Part shown: positions 15,611 through 23,743 of the stretch, one piece after another
How positions within the stretch are numbered: the first letter of the stretch is position 1
Layout of the letters: the number at the start of each line of letters is the position of its first letter
Assembly: GCA_030530985.1 (NCBI GenBank)
Contig: JAUMTX010000017.1
Span: 16,658 to 48,715 of the forward strand
DNA from: Corynebacterium sp.
GTDB lineage: Bacteria; Actinomycetota; Actinomycetes; Mycobacteriales; Mycobacteriaceae
Length of the DNA: 32,058 bases
Direction: 5' to 3'
Made by a program: the position numbers and the translations under genes
Notes under the pieces: generated by a model
Seen by the model: only the letters and a program-made list of their open reading frames with translations
The model's database searches: none
What the model was told of the DNA's origin: nothing

Positions 15611-15616
15611 TAAGAT
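15611..15616 (+). promoter_or_regulatory. -10 box of PorA-family gene (leaderless)
   Basis: TAAGAT ends 7 nt before ATG 15624. TTGATT (15590-15595) is 15 nt upstream as a short-spaced -35. No ribosome-binding site is present. Confidence 0.6.
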
Positions 15617-15623
15617 AGTCTTC

Positions 15624-16694
15624 ATGCTCCCAAAGACTCGCATTGGCTCAGCGATTTGTTTAGGATTCGGTCTCCTCTTCTTGGTACTTGGCGTACTCAT
15701 TCCACGCTATGTCATCAATGACGGTCGCCTACCCTTGAATCTGAGCAACACCACAATGCGGATTGTGGATGAGGATGCGGGTATTACCCGCCAGATCCAT
15801 GTGGAGATGATGGAGCCGGCCGACCGTAATAGCGTGACGGTGCGTGCAGGTCTCACCACCTATTCCAATGACGGGGCGGTCTTGGATGATCTGTACACTG
15901 CGGAAGTATGGTCCTACCGTGTGGATCGTCTGAGTGGTCTGGCATTGGGTGAGGCGACTATCTCCTCACAGATGGCCTCCCCGGTTACTAATGACATTGT
16001 CTCTGGTGTGTGGATGAAATTCCCTACCAATGCCCAGCAGACCATGTACCAGTTCTTTGATTACACGCTGCGCCAGCCATCCCCAGCCATCTTTAGTGGC
16101 GCAGAGGAGCGCGATGGTCGTACCCTTTACCACTACCATCAGCGCATTGAGCCAACCAATGTGGCGCTGCTGTATAACAGCGTCTTTAACACCACAGTCA
16201 TTGATGGCGAAACCTACTATCTCTTCCACTCTGTGGACCGCGATATTGTGGTGGATCAGCTCACCGGTCTGATTGTCAGCATCCAGGAAGATGTGCACGA
16301 CTATTATGGTGACCTCAATGGTGAACTGGTGCAGGATGCATTGAGCTTCAATGGCACCACCCCTGAAGATCAGCAGTCGGTATTCCTGGCACAGGCTGCT
16401 GCAGTGCCAACTGATGCATTCCTTCACCGTGCATGCTGGGTGATGATTGCCCTTGGTATTGCGCTGGCAATCCTGGGTGGTTCCGGTACCTTTGGTGCCG
16501 TGGATGGTCGCGTCCGTCGCACCGTGAAATTTGTCCTGCGCATCCTTCACCTCAACTGGCTATCCCGCCTGCTCTATCGCGATGAGGAAGTCTTTGCTGC
16601 GCAGCAGGCTGCCCGCGAGGAAGCTATGGAAGAAGCCCGCGCAGTGGCCCTAGGGGAGAAGGGCACCCGCATCAATAAAGTCCGCGATCTCTAG
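15624..16694 (+). CDS. PorA-family / DUF3068 membrane protein
   Basis: The start at 15624 fits the leaderless promoter. An upstream in-frame start at 15594 overlaps the -10 box. The 356-aa product has an N-terminal transmembrane helix (LGFGLLFLVLGVLIPRYVI). A large extracellular beta-rich domain follows, and a second helix lies near residues 268-290 (IALGIALAILGG). A basic, coiled cytoplasmic tail ends the protein (AAREEAMEEARAVALGE). This two-helix layout, with VDRLSGLALGE and DREIVVDQLTGL-like segments in the ectodomain, is characteristic of the DUF3068 family of mycolic-acid actinobacteria, annotated as 'porin PorA family'. True porin activity is not shown. Its last 45 nt overlap the end of the convergent exonuclease gene. 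Confidence 0.8.
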   Translation: MLPKTRIGSAICLGFGLLFLVLGVLIPRYVINDGRLPLNLSNTTMRIVDEDAGITRQIHVEMMEPADRNSVTVRAGLTTYSNDGAVLDDLYTAEVWSYRVDRLSGLALGEATISSQMASPVTNDIVSGVWMKFPTNAQQTMYQFFDYTLRQPSPAIFSGAEERDGRTLYHYHQRIEPTNVALLYNSVFNTTVIDGETYYLFHSVDRDIVVDQLTGLIVSIQEDVHDYYGDLNGELVQDALSFNGTTPEDQQSVFLAQAAAVPTDAFLHRACWVMIALGIALAILGGSGTFGAVDGRVRRTVKFVLRILHLNWLSRLLYRDEEVFAAQQAAREEAMEEARAVALGEKGTRINKVRDL

Positions 16695-17549
16695 TTCGCT
16701 AATACACAGCGCCTGATCCGGAATCTTTGCGGGCATAGGATCATTAGCCCCAAGAATAATGACCTGGGTCTGGTTGCTAATCCTGTGCTGGGTGGTGCCG
16801 CCACCCATACGAACCAATAGTGCCAGAGAGTTATTGTCGATCTCTGAGGTCTTGGTGCTCAGATAGACATTCTTACCATTGAAGGCGGAGCTTTCCGCGA
16901 CCTGACCAAGCAGGGCCGCAAATTCATCAGGGTCAATGGAGAGAATGCGCTGGCTGCTCTGAGCCGGGGCCTTGGACTTGCTTGTGTGCATGGGGCCCAG
17001 TTTGCAGATGGAATCCAAGGTGGCAATATCACCTGTTTGTGGAGCCAGCTGGCTGAAAATCTTGCCGCAGGCCCAGGCATCCTGGTCGGCCTTATGGGCC
17101 TCAAAGTCCTGGTCCGGGAAGAGTTTATCGAAAACATTATGAAGGCTGTAGCGTTCCTGTTCTGGCAGGAGTTCGCTGCTCAATTTTAGTGTGCAGTACC
17201 AGGGGTTGCGCGGCATGGCTAGACGCGCACGCCTGGATGCATAGAAGAACATAGAGCGATCCGAGCGGGCTGAGTGAGCCACTAGAGGTGTGTCCCCAAT
17301 GAAACTATGGACATCATGGGCAATATGCTCCCAATACGGGGCATCGACCACATCCTCCGGATAAATATTATGAACCCGGATCGCATGAGGGTTGAAGACC
17401 GTATTAAGATGGCCAGCCGGACGAACCAAAGAGTAGTATTCGTCCTTCACATCCCCGGACATGTCGAAACGAGTCATACCAACAGCACACACATCATATG
17501 GTGAGCCATTGGGGGACTCGAAATCTATGGCGACAAATTCGGGGAACAT
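16650..17549 (-). CDS. DEDDh exonuclease (DnaQ-like) with C-terminal BRCT-like domain
   Basis: The 299-aa product begins with a DnaQ-type 3'-5' exonuclease domain (about 1-170): FVAIDFES gives D9 and E11, VAHSARSDRSMF gives the second Asp, and HKADQDAWACGKIF gives the general-base His and last Asp. HAIRVHNIYPEDV is typical of this family. Residues about 222-299 (GKNVYLSTKTSEIDNN, GGGTTQ, TQVIILG, ISELEIADFIDAG) match the pattern of a BRCT domain, an arrangement known in actinobacterial DnaQ-like proteins. It starts 10 nt after the related single-domain exonuclease gene, the last gene of the rbsK operon. Likely a DNA or RNA repair/trimming nuclease; the substrate is unknown. Confidence 0.85.
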   Translation of the reverse strand: MFPEFVAIDFESPNGSPYDVCAVGMTRFDMSGDVKDEYYSLVRPAGHLNTVFNPHAIRVHNIYPEDVVDAPYWEHIAHDVHSFIGDTPLVAHSARSDRSMFFYASRRARLAMPRNPWYCTLKLSSELLPEQERYSLHNVFDKLFPDQDFEAHKADQDAWACGKIFSQLAPQTGDIATLDSICKLGPMHTSKSKAPAQSSQRILSIDPDEFAALLGQVAESSAFNGKNVYLSTKTSEIDNNSLALLVRMGGGTTQHRISNQTQVIILGANDPMPAKIPDQALCISELEIADFIDAGALLP

Positions 17550-17559
17550 GGTGACTTTC

Positions 17560-18078
17560 TTAATCGAGAAATTCGCGGTTCATAGCTGTGTAGATACGGC
17601 CGCAGGCAATGGCATCGGCATAGGCCTCATGGTGATTAAATCCCTCAGATGGGAAGTAATGATGAAAGACCGTATTGAGACGATGGTTCTCAATATCCTG
17701 CAGGAACTTGCGGGCAATGACCAGCGAACAATCCCAGTCATTAGAAATCTGGGGGAGGCCGAAGGCCTCATTGAGGCTTTCAAAGACCTTACGGTCAAAA
17801 CGCACATTATGCGCCACCAACATATCGCTCCCAATGAAGCGCTGCACCTCAGGGTAGATATCGGCCCACGTAGGTGCGTCCTCTACATCCTCAGGATGGA
17901 TCTTGTGGATGCGGATATTAATGTCATTAAAGAAATCCGCTTCTGGGTGCGGCTTGAGAAGCGTCGATAGCGTCTCGGTTGGATTACCGGAGGCATCGAA
18001 GCGAACGAGAGCAACTGCGCAAGCCGAATAAGGGAGGTTATTGGCAGTCTCAAAGTCGATGGCGACAAATGGCTTCAT
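17560..18078 (-). CDS. DEDDh 3'-5' exonuclease, single domain
   Basis: The 172-aa product is only the DnaQ-like nuclease domain: FVAIDFETAN (D, E), IRIHKIHPEDVEDAP, VAHNVRFDRKVF (second Asp) and HHEAYADAIACGRIY (His and final Asp), so all catalytic residues are present. It is a paralogue of the next gene but lacks its BRCT-like extension. It is translationally coupled to rbsK, with one nucleotide between stop and ATG, and the second exonuclease begins 10 nt after its stop. Pairing two exonucleases with a ribokinase is unexplained. Confidence 0.88.
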   Translation of the reverse strand: MKPFVAIDFETANNLPYSACAVALVRFDASGNPTETLSTLLKPHPEADFFNDINIRIHKIHPEDVEDAPTWADIYPEVQRFIGSDMLVAHNVRFDRKVFESLNEAFGLPQISNDWDCSLVIARKFLQDIENHRLNTVFHHYFPSEGFNHHEAYADAIACGRIYTAMNREFLD

Positions 18079-18079
18079 T

Positions 18080-18982
18080 TTAGGCCTCGCCTACCATATC
18101 TGCACGATAAGGGTAGGAAGGCTGAGTGCCCTGGCCAGTTACGGCGGTGGCTGCATAGCGGTTAGCCATAGCAAGGGCATCGGCCACAGAAGCACCGCGG
18201 TCGAGCTCCGCAGCAAAGCAACCAATAAAGGAGTCGCCAGCACCGGTGGTGTCCACAGCTTCAACCTCAATAGGAGGAATATGGGTGGATTCTTCCTTAT
18301 TAATCCACAGCACACCACGGCTACCCATGGTTACAATGACATGCTCGCAACCAAGACCAAGCAGGAGCTTCGCTGCAGTCTCAACCTCAGTTGGGGAATC
18401 AACAGGCATGCCGGTCAGAGTTGCCAATTCGGACTCATTAGGCATGACGTATGTGCAGGCTGCAATGGACTTAAGGTCCAAATCAGGATTGGCTGGCGCA
18501 GGGTTCAAAATCACTGGGATATTGTGCTTTGCGCCGAATTCAATAGCGGCATATACAGTCTCCAGCGGGACCTCAAGCTGAAGAACAATGTGGCTGCACT
18601 TCAAAATATCATCGGCAGCGGCATGAACATCCTCAGGGCTGAGCTTGCCATTAGCACCAGCCACAATCAGGATACAGTTATCCGAATTACGGTCAACCAT
18701 AATTGGGGCCACACCCGTGGTGCCCTCAACAGTCTTTACGTGCCGCGTATCAATCTTATTAGCAGCAAAATTAGCCAAAGCATCGGTACCGAAAGTATCG
18801 GTACCGACCTTGGATACCATCACAACCTCAGCGCCCATACGAGCCGCCGCAACAGCCTGGTTGGCACCCTTGCCACCACAGGCAACAGTGAAATCACGGG
18901 CGGCCAGGGTCTCACCGATCGCAGGCATCTGATCGGTATACGTAATAAGGTCCATGTTCGTCGAGCCAATTACAGCAATCAT
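18080..18982 (-). CDS. rbsK: Ribokinase (PfkB family)
   Basis: Ribokinase phosphorylates D-ribose to ribose-5-phosphate with ATP in the cytoplasm. The 300-aa product has the full PfkB pattern: MIAVIGSTNMDLI at the N-terminus, substrate motif GGKGANQAVAAARMGA, KVGTDTFG, ILNPAPA, MPNESE, and the ATP-site signature DTTGAGDSFIGCFAAEL with the catalytic Asp. Length is typical. The ATG is 7 nt behind TAGAAT and has no ribosome-binding site, so the operon mRNA should be leaderless. No ribose transporter or regulator is nearby. It heads an operon with two exonuclease genes. Another sugar-kinase specificity is possible but ribokinase fits best. Confidence 0.88.
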   Translation of the reverse strand: MIAVIGSTNMDLITYTDQMPAIGETLAARDFTVACGGKGANQAVAAARMGAEVVMVSKVGTDTFGTDALANFAANKIDTRHVKTVEGTTGVAPIMVDRNSDNCILIVAGANGKLSPEDVHAAADDILKCSHIVLQLEVPLETVYAAIEFGAKHNIPVILNPAPANPDLDLKSIAACTYVMPNESELATLTGMPVDSPTEVETAAKLLLGLGCEHVIVTMGSRGVLWINKEESTHIPPIEVEAVDTTGAGDSFIGCFAAELDRGASVADALAMANRYAATAVTGQGTQPSYPYRADMVGEA

Positions 18983-18989
18983 GGACTCT

Positions 18990-18995
18990 ATTCTA
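18990..18995 (-). promoter_or_regulatory. -10 box of rbsK operon (leaderless)
   Basis: TAGAAT on the minus strand stands 7 nt before the ATG. No clear -35 is seen. Confidence 0.6.
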
Positions 18996-19022
18996 CAGAA
19001 GGTATGTGACTGTAATTAGCGA

Positions 19023-19060
19023 CCAAAGGATATAGGCAGGAACGCCTGACATATCCTTGG
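19023..19060 (-). terminator. Inverted repeat, probable terminator of the large lipoprotein gene
   Basis: CCAA(A)GGATAT pairs with ATATCCTTGG, with an inner AGGC/GCCT stem. It lies just past the lipoprotein stop and upstream of the rbsK promoter. No T-run follows. Confidence 0.5.
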
Positions 19061-19076
19061 CCCTCGACCTAACCAT

Positions 19077-20255
19077 TTACCCGTTGTTCTCGTTGGCCAC
19101 GCTAGGATTATATGTTTCAGGATCAGTCTGATAAACCTCACTATTGCCAATACCAAACTTCAGGCCCACACCTGTATCGGTTCGATGGCAATCAATGCGG
19201 TTGGTGGCTTCCTCAAAAGTACAGCTCACATGGGCGAAGTAATACTTCCGTCCCGGAACCATCACTGCAGACTCCTCGATATGTGTTGGCTCCGCGGAAT
19301 AGCCAGCGCTGAACTTCTGCATTGGGTAGACGCGGTGGCGCTCAAGGAAAACCAGATTCGCTGGCACTGTTACCCGATTAAAATTATCATCCAATCGGTC
19401 CGTCTGCATTAGACCCGACATGTCGCCCCTAAAGGACTGGCAGCGGAAATCGCCCTCAGGGTTAAAGAAATTAACGTTGCTGGCGCTACAGTACATGCTC
19501 CGGTCGGGGCTCACAATATACTCGATTGTGCCCACGCCAGCTTCTTGTTTAGTGAAGCGATACTGCTGATCGGCTGGCTTGCCGGTGAAGCTCAAGCCAT
19601 TGGTGTTATAGAAGATGGCTTGTTTGGTGCTGGTATTCCAACAGCTCAAGCCCATGGTACTCATATAGCAATACAGATCCCCAAGACCCCAGGTTGTGCC
19701 ATAAGGGAAGGTGATAGTATTGCCGGTTACCTGGAGATTCGTACCAAAACCAGGTTCAATTCCTTCGCTGCTGGTGAAGTAGAAGCCCGAGAATTCGAAT
19801 GGGACTGAGGGATCCACAGCTTTGCCGGGTGATGGCAAAATGGAATCATTATTGCAGGCGAGACGGGTGCGTTCTTCGTTGCCATCTACTGTGCACCACA
19901 ACTTCGTGGACGGGCTGTGGAACTCGGAGACGATTGATGAGTCGTACCTGGTGCTTCGTGTATCGGGGAAGGTACTAAATTCAGCAGGGGCAACGCGGTC
20001 CCGCATTGCCTTGGCTACTGCCTCATTACCCTCGGTGGCAAGAAGATACTGCTCCAAATCTGGATCAGTGGTGCTCACCCTGGTGGTTTCGGTGGTGCCG
20101 GAATCCTCATCCACAATGACCACTTCAGTCTGCGTAACAGTGCTTGATGCTTGGCCACTGGTGCTAATGGACCCGCATGCGGATAGCGAAAAGCCCGCAG
20201 CAAGGCTAAGCAGTATAGCGGCTGCGGGGCGGGAGATAAAGCTCGAAATATGCAC
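19077..20255 (-). CDS. Secreted lipoprotein with four Cys-pair beta units, function unknown
   Basis: The 392-aa product starts at a GTG lying 6 nt behind a -10 box (leaderless). A type II signal peptide ends in lipobox LSAC-GS (near residue 27), so it should be lipid-anchored outside the membrane. A Ser/Thr/Asp-rich spacer follows. The remaining body repeats an aromatic/aliphatic-x-Cys … x-Cys unit four times: LWCTVDGNEERTRLAC, LYCYMSTMGLSC, MYCSASNVNFFNPEGDFRC and VSCTFEEATNRIDC. Each would make a small disulfide-closed beta hairpin. No family is recognised. It is followed by an inverted-repeat terminator, and another lipoprotein gene lies 97 nt upstream. Confidence 0.8.
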   Translation of the reverse strand: MHISSFISRPAAAILLSLAAGFSLSACGSISTSGQASSTVTQTEVVIVDEDSGTTETTRVSTTDPDLEQYLLATEGNEAVAKAMRDRVAPAEFSTFPDTRSTRYDSSIVSEFHSPSTKLWCTVDGNEERTRLACNNDSILPSPGKAVDPSVPFEFSGFYFTSSEGIEPGFGTNLQVTGNTITFPYGTTWGLGDLYCYMSTMGLSCWNTSTKQAIFYNTNGLSFTGKPADQQYRFTKQEAGVGTIEYIVSPDRSMYCSASNVNFFNPEGDFRCQSFRGDMSGLMQTDRLDDNFNRVTVPANLVFLERHRVYPMQKFSAGYSAEPTHIEESAVMVPGRKYYFAHVSCTFEEATNRIDCHRTDTGVGLKFGIGNSEVYQTDPETYNPSVANENNG

Positions 20256-20261
20256 GAAGAT

Positions 20262-20267
20262 AGGCTA
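20262..20267 (-). promoter_or_regulatory. Extended -10 of the large lipoprotein gene (leaderless)
   Basis: TGC-TAGCCT on the minus strand ends 6 nt before the GTG start. Confidence 0.45.
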
Positions 20268-20351
20268 GCACAGCCATATCACAGGAGCTATAAATCAGCT
20301 ATGGGCGTGCGCCCAATGGCGGCGGGGTGCCGTCATACGGGCAGGCGCTAA

Positions 20352-20756
20352 TTAGTGCAGGCGGAAATCCGTGGTCGGTGGTGCTGGGACGACAGTCATG
20401 ACCTCAGCATTAGGATCCTTTGGAGCCTGGCCTGGGAGAACCAGTTCTGGCATGAGGGGTTCGATGGTGATGATCTCATCATCAACATAGTCCGCATCAT
20501 TAGGAACCTCATTAGGGTTCATAGCATTAGGGATGGCGCCGAGGTTCACTTCAGGGCTGGACTGTGGGGTGGTTGTTACCGTGGAGCTTGATTCCTCATT
20601 AGTGGAAGTCAATGGTGCAGTTGCCTCCGATGGGAAAGATGGGCCAGGAGGGGTATCAGTGGACGCGGAACTCATGGAGCACGCTGTGAGGGTGCCAGTC
20701 ATGGCCAGGATGGCGATGCCAGCGAGAGCACGGCGAGAATCTGAGAAAATGCGCAT
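20352..20756 (-). CDS. Small secreted lipoprotein, low complexity
   Basis: The 134-aa product has a lipoprotein signal peptide with lipobox LTAC (Cys near residue 26). The mature part is Ser/Thr/Pro-rich and then acidic (NDADYVDDEIITIEP), ending in a Pro-rich tail (VVPAPPTTDFRLH). No domain is recognised and the mature chain is probably disordered. The ATG lies 6 nt behind TAGAAT, without a ribosome-binding site. It shares direction and lipoprotein nature with the next gene but has its own promoter. Confidence 0.75.
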   Translation of the reverse strand: MRIFSDSRRALAGIAILAMTGTLTACSMSSASTDTPPGPSFPSEATAPLTSTNEESSSTVTTTPQSSPEVNLGAIPNAMNPNEVPNDADYVDDEIITIEPLMPELVLPGQAPKDPNAEVMTVVPAPPTTDFRLH

Positions 20757-20762
20757 GCTTCT

Positions 20763-20768
20763 ATTCTA
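20763..20768 (-). promoter_or_regulatory. -10 box of the small lipoprotein gene (leaderless)
   Basis: TAGAAT on the minus strand stands 6 nt before the ATG. It is almost identical to the rbsK arrangement (TAGAATAGA in both). Confidence 0.6.
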
Positions 20769-20845
20769 GTCGAAGAGGAAGATACAGGAAAGTAATGCAA
20801 AAATCGGCTAATTGAACCTTAAAAAGGAATAAGATTCCAAATCGG

Positions 20846-20874
20846 TTGCAAGTGCTGTAATTGTAGGTTAAAAT
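20846..20874 (+). promoter_or_regulatory. Promoter of the GH32-like gene
   Basis: TTGCAA (20846-20851) and TAAAAT (20869-20874) are exactly 17 nt apart. Transcription would start near 20881, after an in-frame GTG at 20877, which rules that codon out. It leaves a leader of about 105 nt. Confidence 0.6.
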
Positions 20875-20987
20875 GAGTGCACGCGATTCGCTACCGTATG
20901 AAGATGGCAGACGTAAGTGCGGTAGGCCCCAACAGAGTGCGCTTTACCCGGGCGCTAATGGAGTTATCTGAACTGGAGGAGAATGTG

Positions 20988-22415
20988 ATGGCCGATACTC
21001 ACGCACGCTATGTCTCCCGAGCGATGCTGAGTCGTCATGACCTTGAACTTGTGCTGGAACGCAGGTGGCTGCCCGAATTTCACCTCGCACCCCCAGCCGG
21101 ATTCCTGCGTGAGCTAAGTGGCATAGTTGCTTTCGATACCGCCATACACGTCTACTATCAGCATGGTCCAGGTTCGGCCACCCGTAGTCCTATTTGTTGG
21201 GGCCATGCGGTCACTGATGATTTCATTACCTGGGAAAACCGCAATGTTGTTCTTGCCCCTAATGAGCGCTGGGATGCCCAGGGCATTATGGGTGGTTCCG
21301 TTATGGGTGAGGATGATGGCAGCCTGGTTGCCTTCTATAGTGCCCGCCAATTTAGTGATCCCTCCCACCCGGAGGCGGGGACGATCTGCACGCAGCGCCT
21401 TGCTACCAGCACCGATGGAGACTCCTTTGTTAAAGACATGGAGATTATCGGCCTGGATAAGAATGCGAATCTCCGCTCCCCTAAGGTCTGGCGTGAAGGC
21501 CTGGAGTGGTATATGGTCCTGGGTGGCCGTGACCCAAAGTCAGGCCATGGGGCAGTATGGCTCTTTAAGGCAGCGAGTTCACATGGGCCGTGGAGCCGAG
21601 TGGGTGTGCTCTATATTGACCCGGATGAGAATGTGCAGCTCATCGAGACTCCAGACTTCTTTGAACTAGATGGCAAATGGATTTTGACTTATACGCCGAT
21701 TTCCAAGAAGGTAGATGGCTTGAGTCACCGCAATGCGGAGGAAGCTGGCTATGTGGTCGGCTCCTGGGCGCCGGGGGAGGAGTACCGCGTGCGCAGGGAG
21801 TATCGCACCATGGACCATGGTCATAATTTCTCCCGTGTTCGTTCTGTGCGCTATGAGGGGCGCAGGATTGCCCTTGGTTGGATGGGTACGGAATATCCGC
21901 AGGTTAGTGCCGAGGATAATTGGGCCGGCATCTTAAGTATTCCGCGCGTGCTTTCACTGAATAGTGAGTTGGAACTATGCCAGCAGCCAATTATTGCGGC
22001 TGACCCCATTCGCTATATGCAGTTCGACATGTTTGAGGAGAACCGCTACGCGCTGGTCCCTGCCCGTGTCTACTATGTGGATATTGATAAGCGCCGCTTT
22101 GATGGGGATCGCTTTGTCATGGAGGTCCATGCGGTTGAGAATTCCTGCACCAAGATTATTTGGGATGCGGCCCTCAATCTTCTGTCCATTGATCGTGGTT
22201 CAGTTATGTTTGGTGAGCGTTCGGTGCGCTATGTGCCGGTGGATCCAAACCTGAATCGTGTCCGCTTTAGCGTAGTGCTTGATATCTGCTCTGTGGAGGT
22301 ATTTTCCGCAGATGGAACCCAGGTTCTTTCAGCCCTTTCTTTTCCAGCTGAGCGGAGTTTTGAAAACCGCATTGCCATTGAAGGCGGCGAGGGGCGCGTT
22401 ATAATCAGCACCTAA
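20988..22415 (+). CDS. GH32-like (sucrase/fructanase family) protein with altered active site
   Basis: The family hydrolyses sucrose or fructans with a beta-propeller plus a beta-sandwich. The ATG at 20988 is chosen because GGAGGA lies 7 nt upstream. The product is 475 aa without signal peptide. The fold is recognisable: PEFHLAPPAGF, HVYYQHGPGS, WGHAVTDDFITW, GIMGGSV, SPKVW and ETPDFFEL, then a C-terminal sandwich. The nucleophile motif NDPNG reads RELSG (E42 for Asp), and the RDP motif reads RSP (S164 for Asp). Only the acid/base Glu of ECPD is kept (E220, ETPD). Normal hydrolysis therefore looks unlikely. It may be a sugar-binding or regulatory protein, or have a changed mechanism. It is monocistronic, with promoter and terminator. 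Confidence 0.8.
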   Translation: MADTHARYVSRAMLSRHDLELVLERRWLPEFHLAPPAGFLRELSGIVAFDTAIHVYYQHGPGSATRSPICWGHAVTDDFITWENRNVVLAPNERWDAQGIMGGSVMGEDDGSLVAFYSARQFSDPSHPEAGTICTQRLATSTDGDSFVKDMEIIGLDKNANLRSPKVWREGLEWYMVLGGRDPKSGHGAVWLFKAASSHGPWSRVGVLYIDPDENVQLIETPDFFELDGKWILTYTPISKKVDGLSHRNAEEAGYVVGSWAPGEEYRVRREYRTMDHGHNFSRVRSVRYEGRRIALGWMGTEYPQVSAEDNWAGILSIPRVLSLNSELELCQQPIIAADPIRYMQFDMFEENRYALVPARVYYVDIDKRRFDGDRFVMEVHAVENSCTKIIWDAALNLLSIDRGSVMFGERSVRYVPVDPNLNRVRFSVVLDICSVEVFSADGTQVLSALSFPAERSFENRIAIEGGEGRVIIST

Positions 22416-22447
22416 AATACCGTGCCACCTTAGTAAATCGCCCTTGT

Positions 22448-22470
22448 AAGACCCGCATTGCGGGTCTTTT
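22448..22470 (+). terminator. Terminator after GH32-like gene
   Basis: AAGACCCGC pairs with GCGGGTCTT around ATT, followed by TT. Confidence 0.85.
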
Positions 22471-22498
22471 CATTTGTACGCAATTAGGATAAACTTCT

Positions 22499-22517
22499 TG
22501 AGGTTAGCTTTACCTTA
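22499..22517 (+). promoter_or_regulatory. DtxR-type iron box before the HtaA-like pair
   Basis: TGAGGTTAGCTTTACCTTA matches 14 of 19 positions of the DtxR/IdeR consensus TTAGGTTAGSCTAACCTAA, including both AGGTTAG and ACCT half-sites. It sits just after a possible -10 (TAGGAT, 22487-22492) and overlaps the ribosome-binding site region, a position suited to repression when iron is plentiful. Confidence 0.65.
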
Positions 22518-22530
22518 AGGAGATTTGTTG

Positions 22531-23679
22531 ATGGTTTATAAGTTTTCGCGGGAATTTTGCACACGCAATGCCTCGTCTTTTGCACGGGTTGCTGCGGTCA
22601 GTCTTGCAGCTATTACAGCATCTTCGTTGATGGTCGCTGGTAATTCTTCTGTCAGTGCAGCCACAGAAACTGCGGTCTCTTCAGTCTCCCTTTCCTGGAA
22701 GATGAATGAGAATATTTCCATCAACCCTCCGCATTTTGGCAAGTCTAACTTCATGAGTGCCGGCCACTCCGATGGCACGGAAGCCACCTATGCCACTACC
22801 GATGGTGCGGTCTCTGTTTATTATGGCGATGGTGTGACCCCGACCTTTGCTACCCGCAGCGACTTTGTTGAGAAGGTTGATCAGTACTTCACTGTCAGCA
22901 ATGGCTCCGGCACTGTTAATGCGGATGGCTCTGGTTCTATCACCTGGCCTGCTGGTGCTGTCTCCGTCAATTACTACAATGGCCTATTGCCATTCTGGTT
23001 GGAAAACTTCAACCTTGTCGTTGCCACTGACGGTACCGGTACCCTCTATGCGGATCTTGGTGGCTATGCTTCCTCCAAGGATAATCCGCTAGTGAAGGAG
23101 CCTATTGAGACTCGTACCCATCAGGTTGTTGCTACTTTCACTGGCCTGAAGCTCAGCAGCAGCGGCACTCTGAGTGCCACCCCTGATTGGGAAGGGGTTG
23201 TCGCACCAACCCCTGCACCTTCGGGTACCTATGCGCAGGACACTACTGATAGTGACTGGGGTGCGTGGCCAGCAGAGTTTGTTAATTTCCACTATGAGAC
23301 CGGCCTGAGCAGTTTCTTCTACAGCTCTAGCTCTGGGGATGCTTCCGCCAAGCGCCCTGCGGCCATCACTCTGGAGATTAACGCCCAGAGCGACAGCAGC
23401 TCAAGCTCTACCACTACTAGTGCTTCGGCCACTACTAGTGCATCTGCTTCGAGTACTGCTTCGAGTTCTGATGCGAGTGCAGGGTCTAGCTCTGCCTCCA
23501 CCTCGGCATCTACCTCTGCCTCTACCTCGGCCTCTACGTCCGAATCTGTCGCTGCTGAGAGCACCGAAGGCTCTGAGCCTTCGACCGGCACTACTGCCAA
23601 GCGTGGTTTCTTTGCCACCTTGCTCAGTGTGCTCCTCGCACCATTCCGCCTGATTTTTGGTAGCTCCGGTTCCTCCTAA
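22531..23679 (+). CDS. Surface protein with one HtaA-like domain (probable haem-related), first of pair
   Basis: HtaA-type proteins of corynebacteria bind haem at the surface. The ATG at 22531 has AAGGAG (22517-22522) 8 nt upstream. The 382-aa product has a signal peptide (about 1-46). A single HtaA-like domain follows (about 52-285): VSLSWKMN, TVNADGSGSITW, then AVSVNYYNGLLPFW and GTGTLYADLGGY, and a closing WPAEFVNFHYETGLSSFFYSS. The segment that usually reads F-x-GH-x-G has YYNG, so the common haem-ligand His is absent. A Ser/Thr/Ala stalk (about 290-350) leads to a C-terminal hydrophobic stretch (FFATLLSVLLAPFRLIF) that probably anchors it. The DtxR-type box upstream supports an iron-related role. 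Confidence 0.72.
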   Translation: MVYKFSREFCTRNASSFARVAAVSLAAITASSLMVAGNSSVSAATETAVSSVSLSWKMNENISINPPHFGKSNFMSAGHSDGTEATYATTDGAVSVYYGDGVTPTFATRSDFVEKVDQYFTVSNGSGTVNADGSGSITWPAGAVSVNYYNGLLPFWLENFNLVVATDGTGTLYADLGGYASSKDNPLVKEPIETRTHQVVATFTGLKLSSSGTLSATPDWEGVVAPTPAPSGTYAQDTTDSDWGAWPAEFVNFHYETGLSSFFYSSSSGDASAKRPAAITLEINAQSDSSSSSTTTSASATTSASASSTASSSDASAGSSSASTSASTSASTSASTSESVAAESTEGSEPSTGTTAKRGFFATLLSVLLAPFRLIFGSSGSS

Positions 23680-23743
23680 GGTCTAACCGGGCTGCTGATT
23701 CCGCCCAAGAATAAACGCACATTTCGCACATTTTGGAGTTCTA

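Noticed and set aside
20877..20987. Upstream GTG start for the GH32-like gene adding 37 residues
   Set aside because: The GTG lies 2 nt behind the -10 box, before the expected transcript start. The ATG at 20988 has a strong ribosome-binding site and begins just before the conserved domain.
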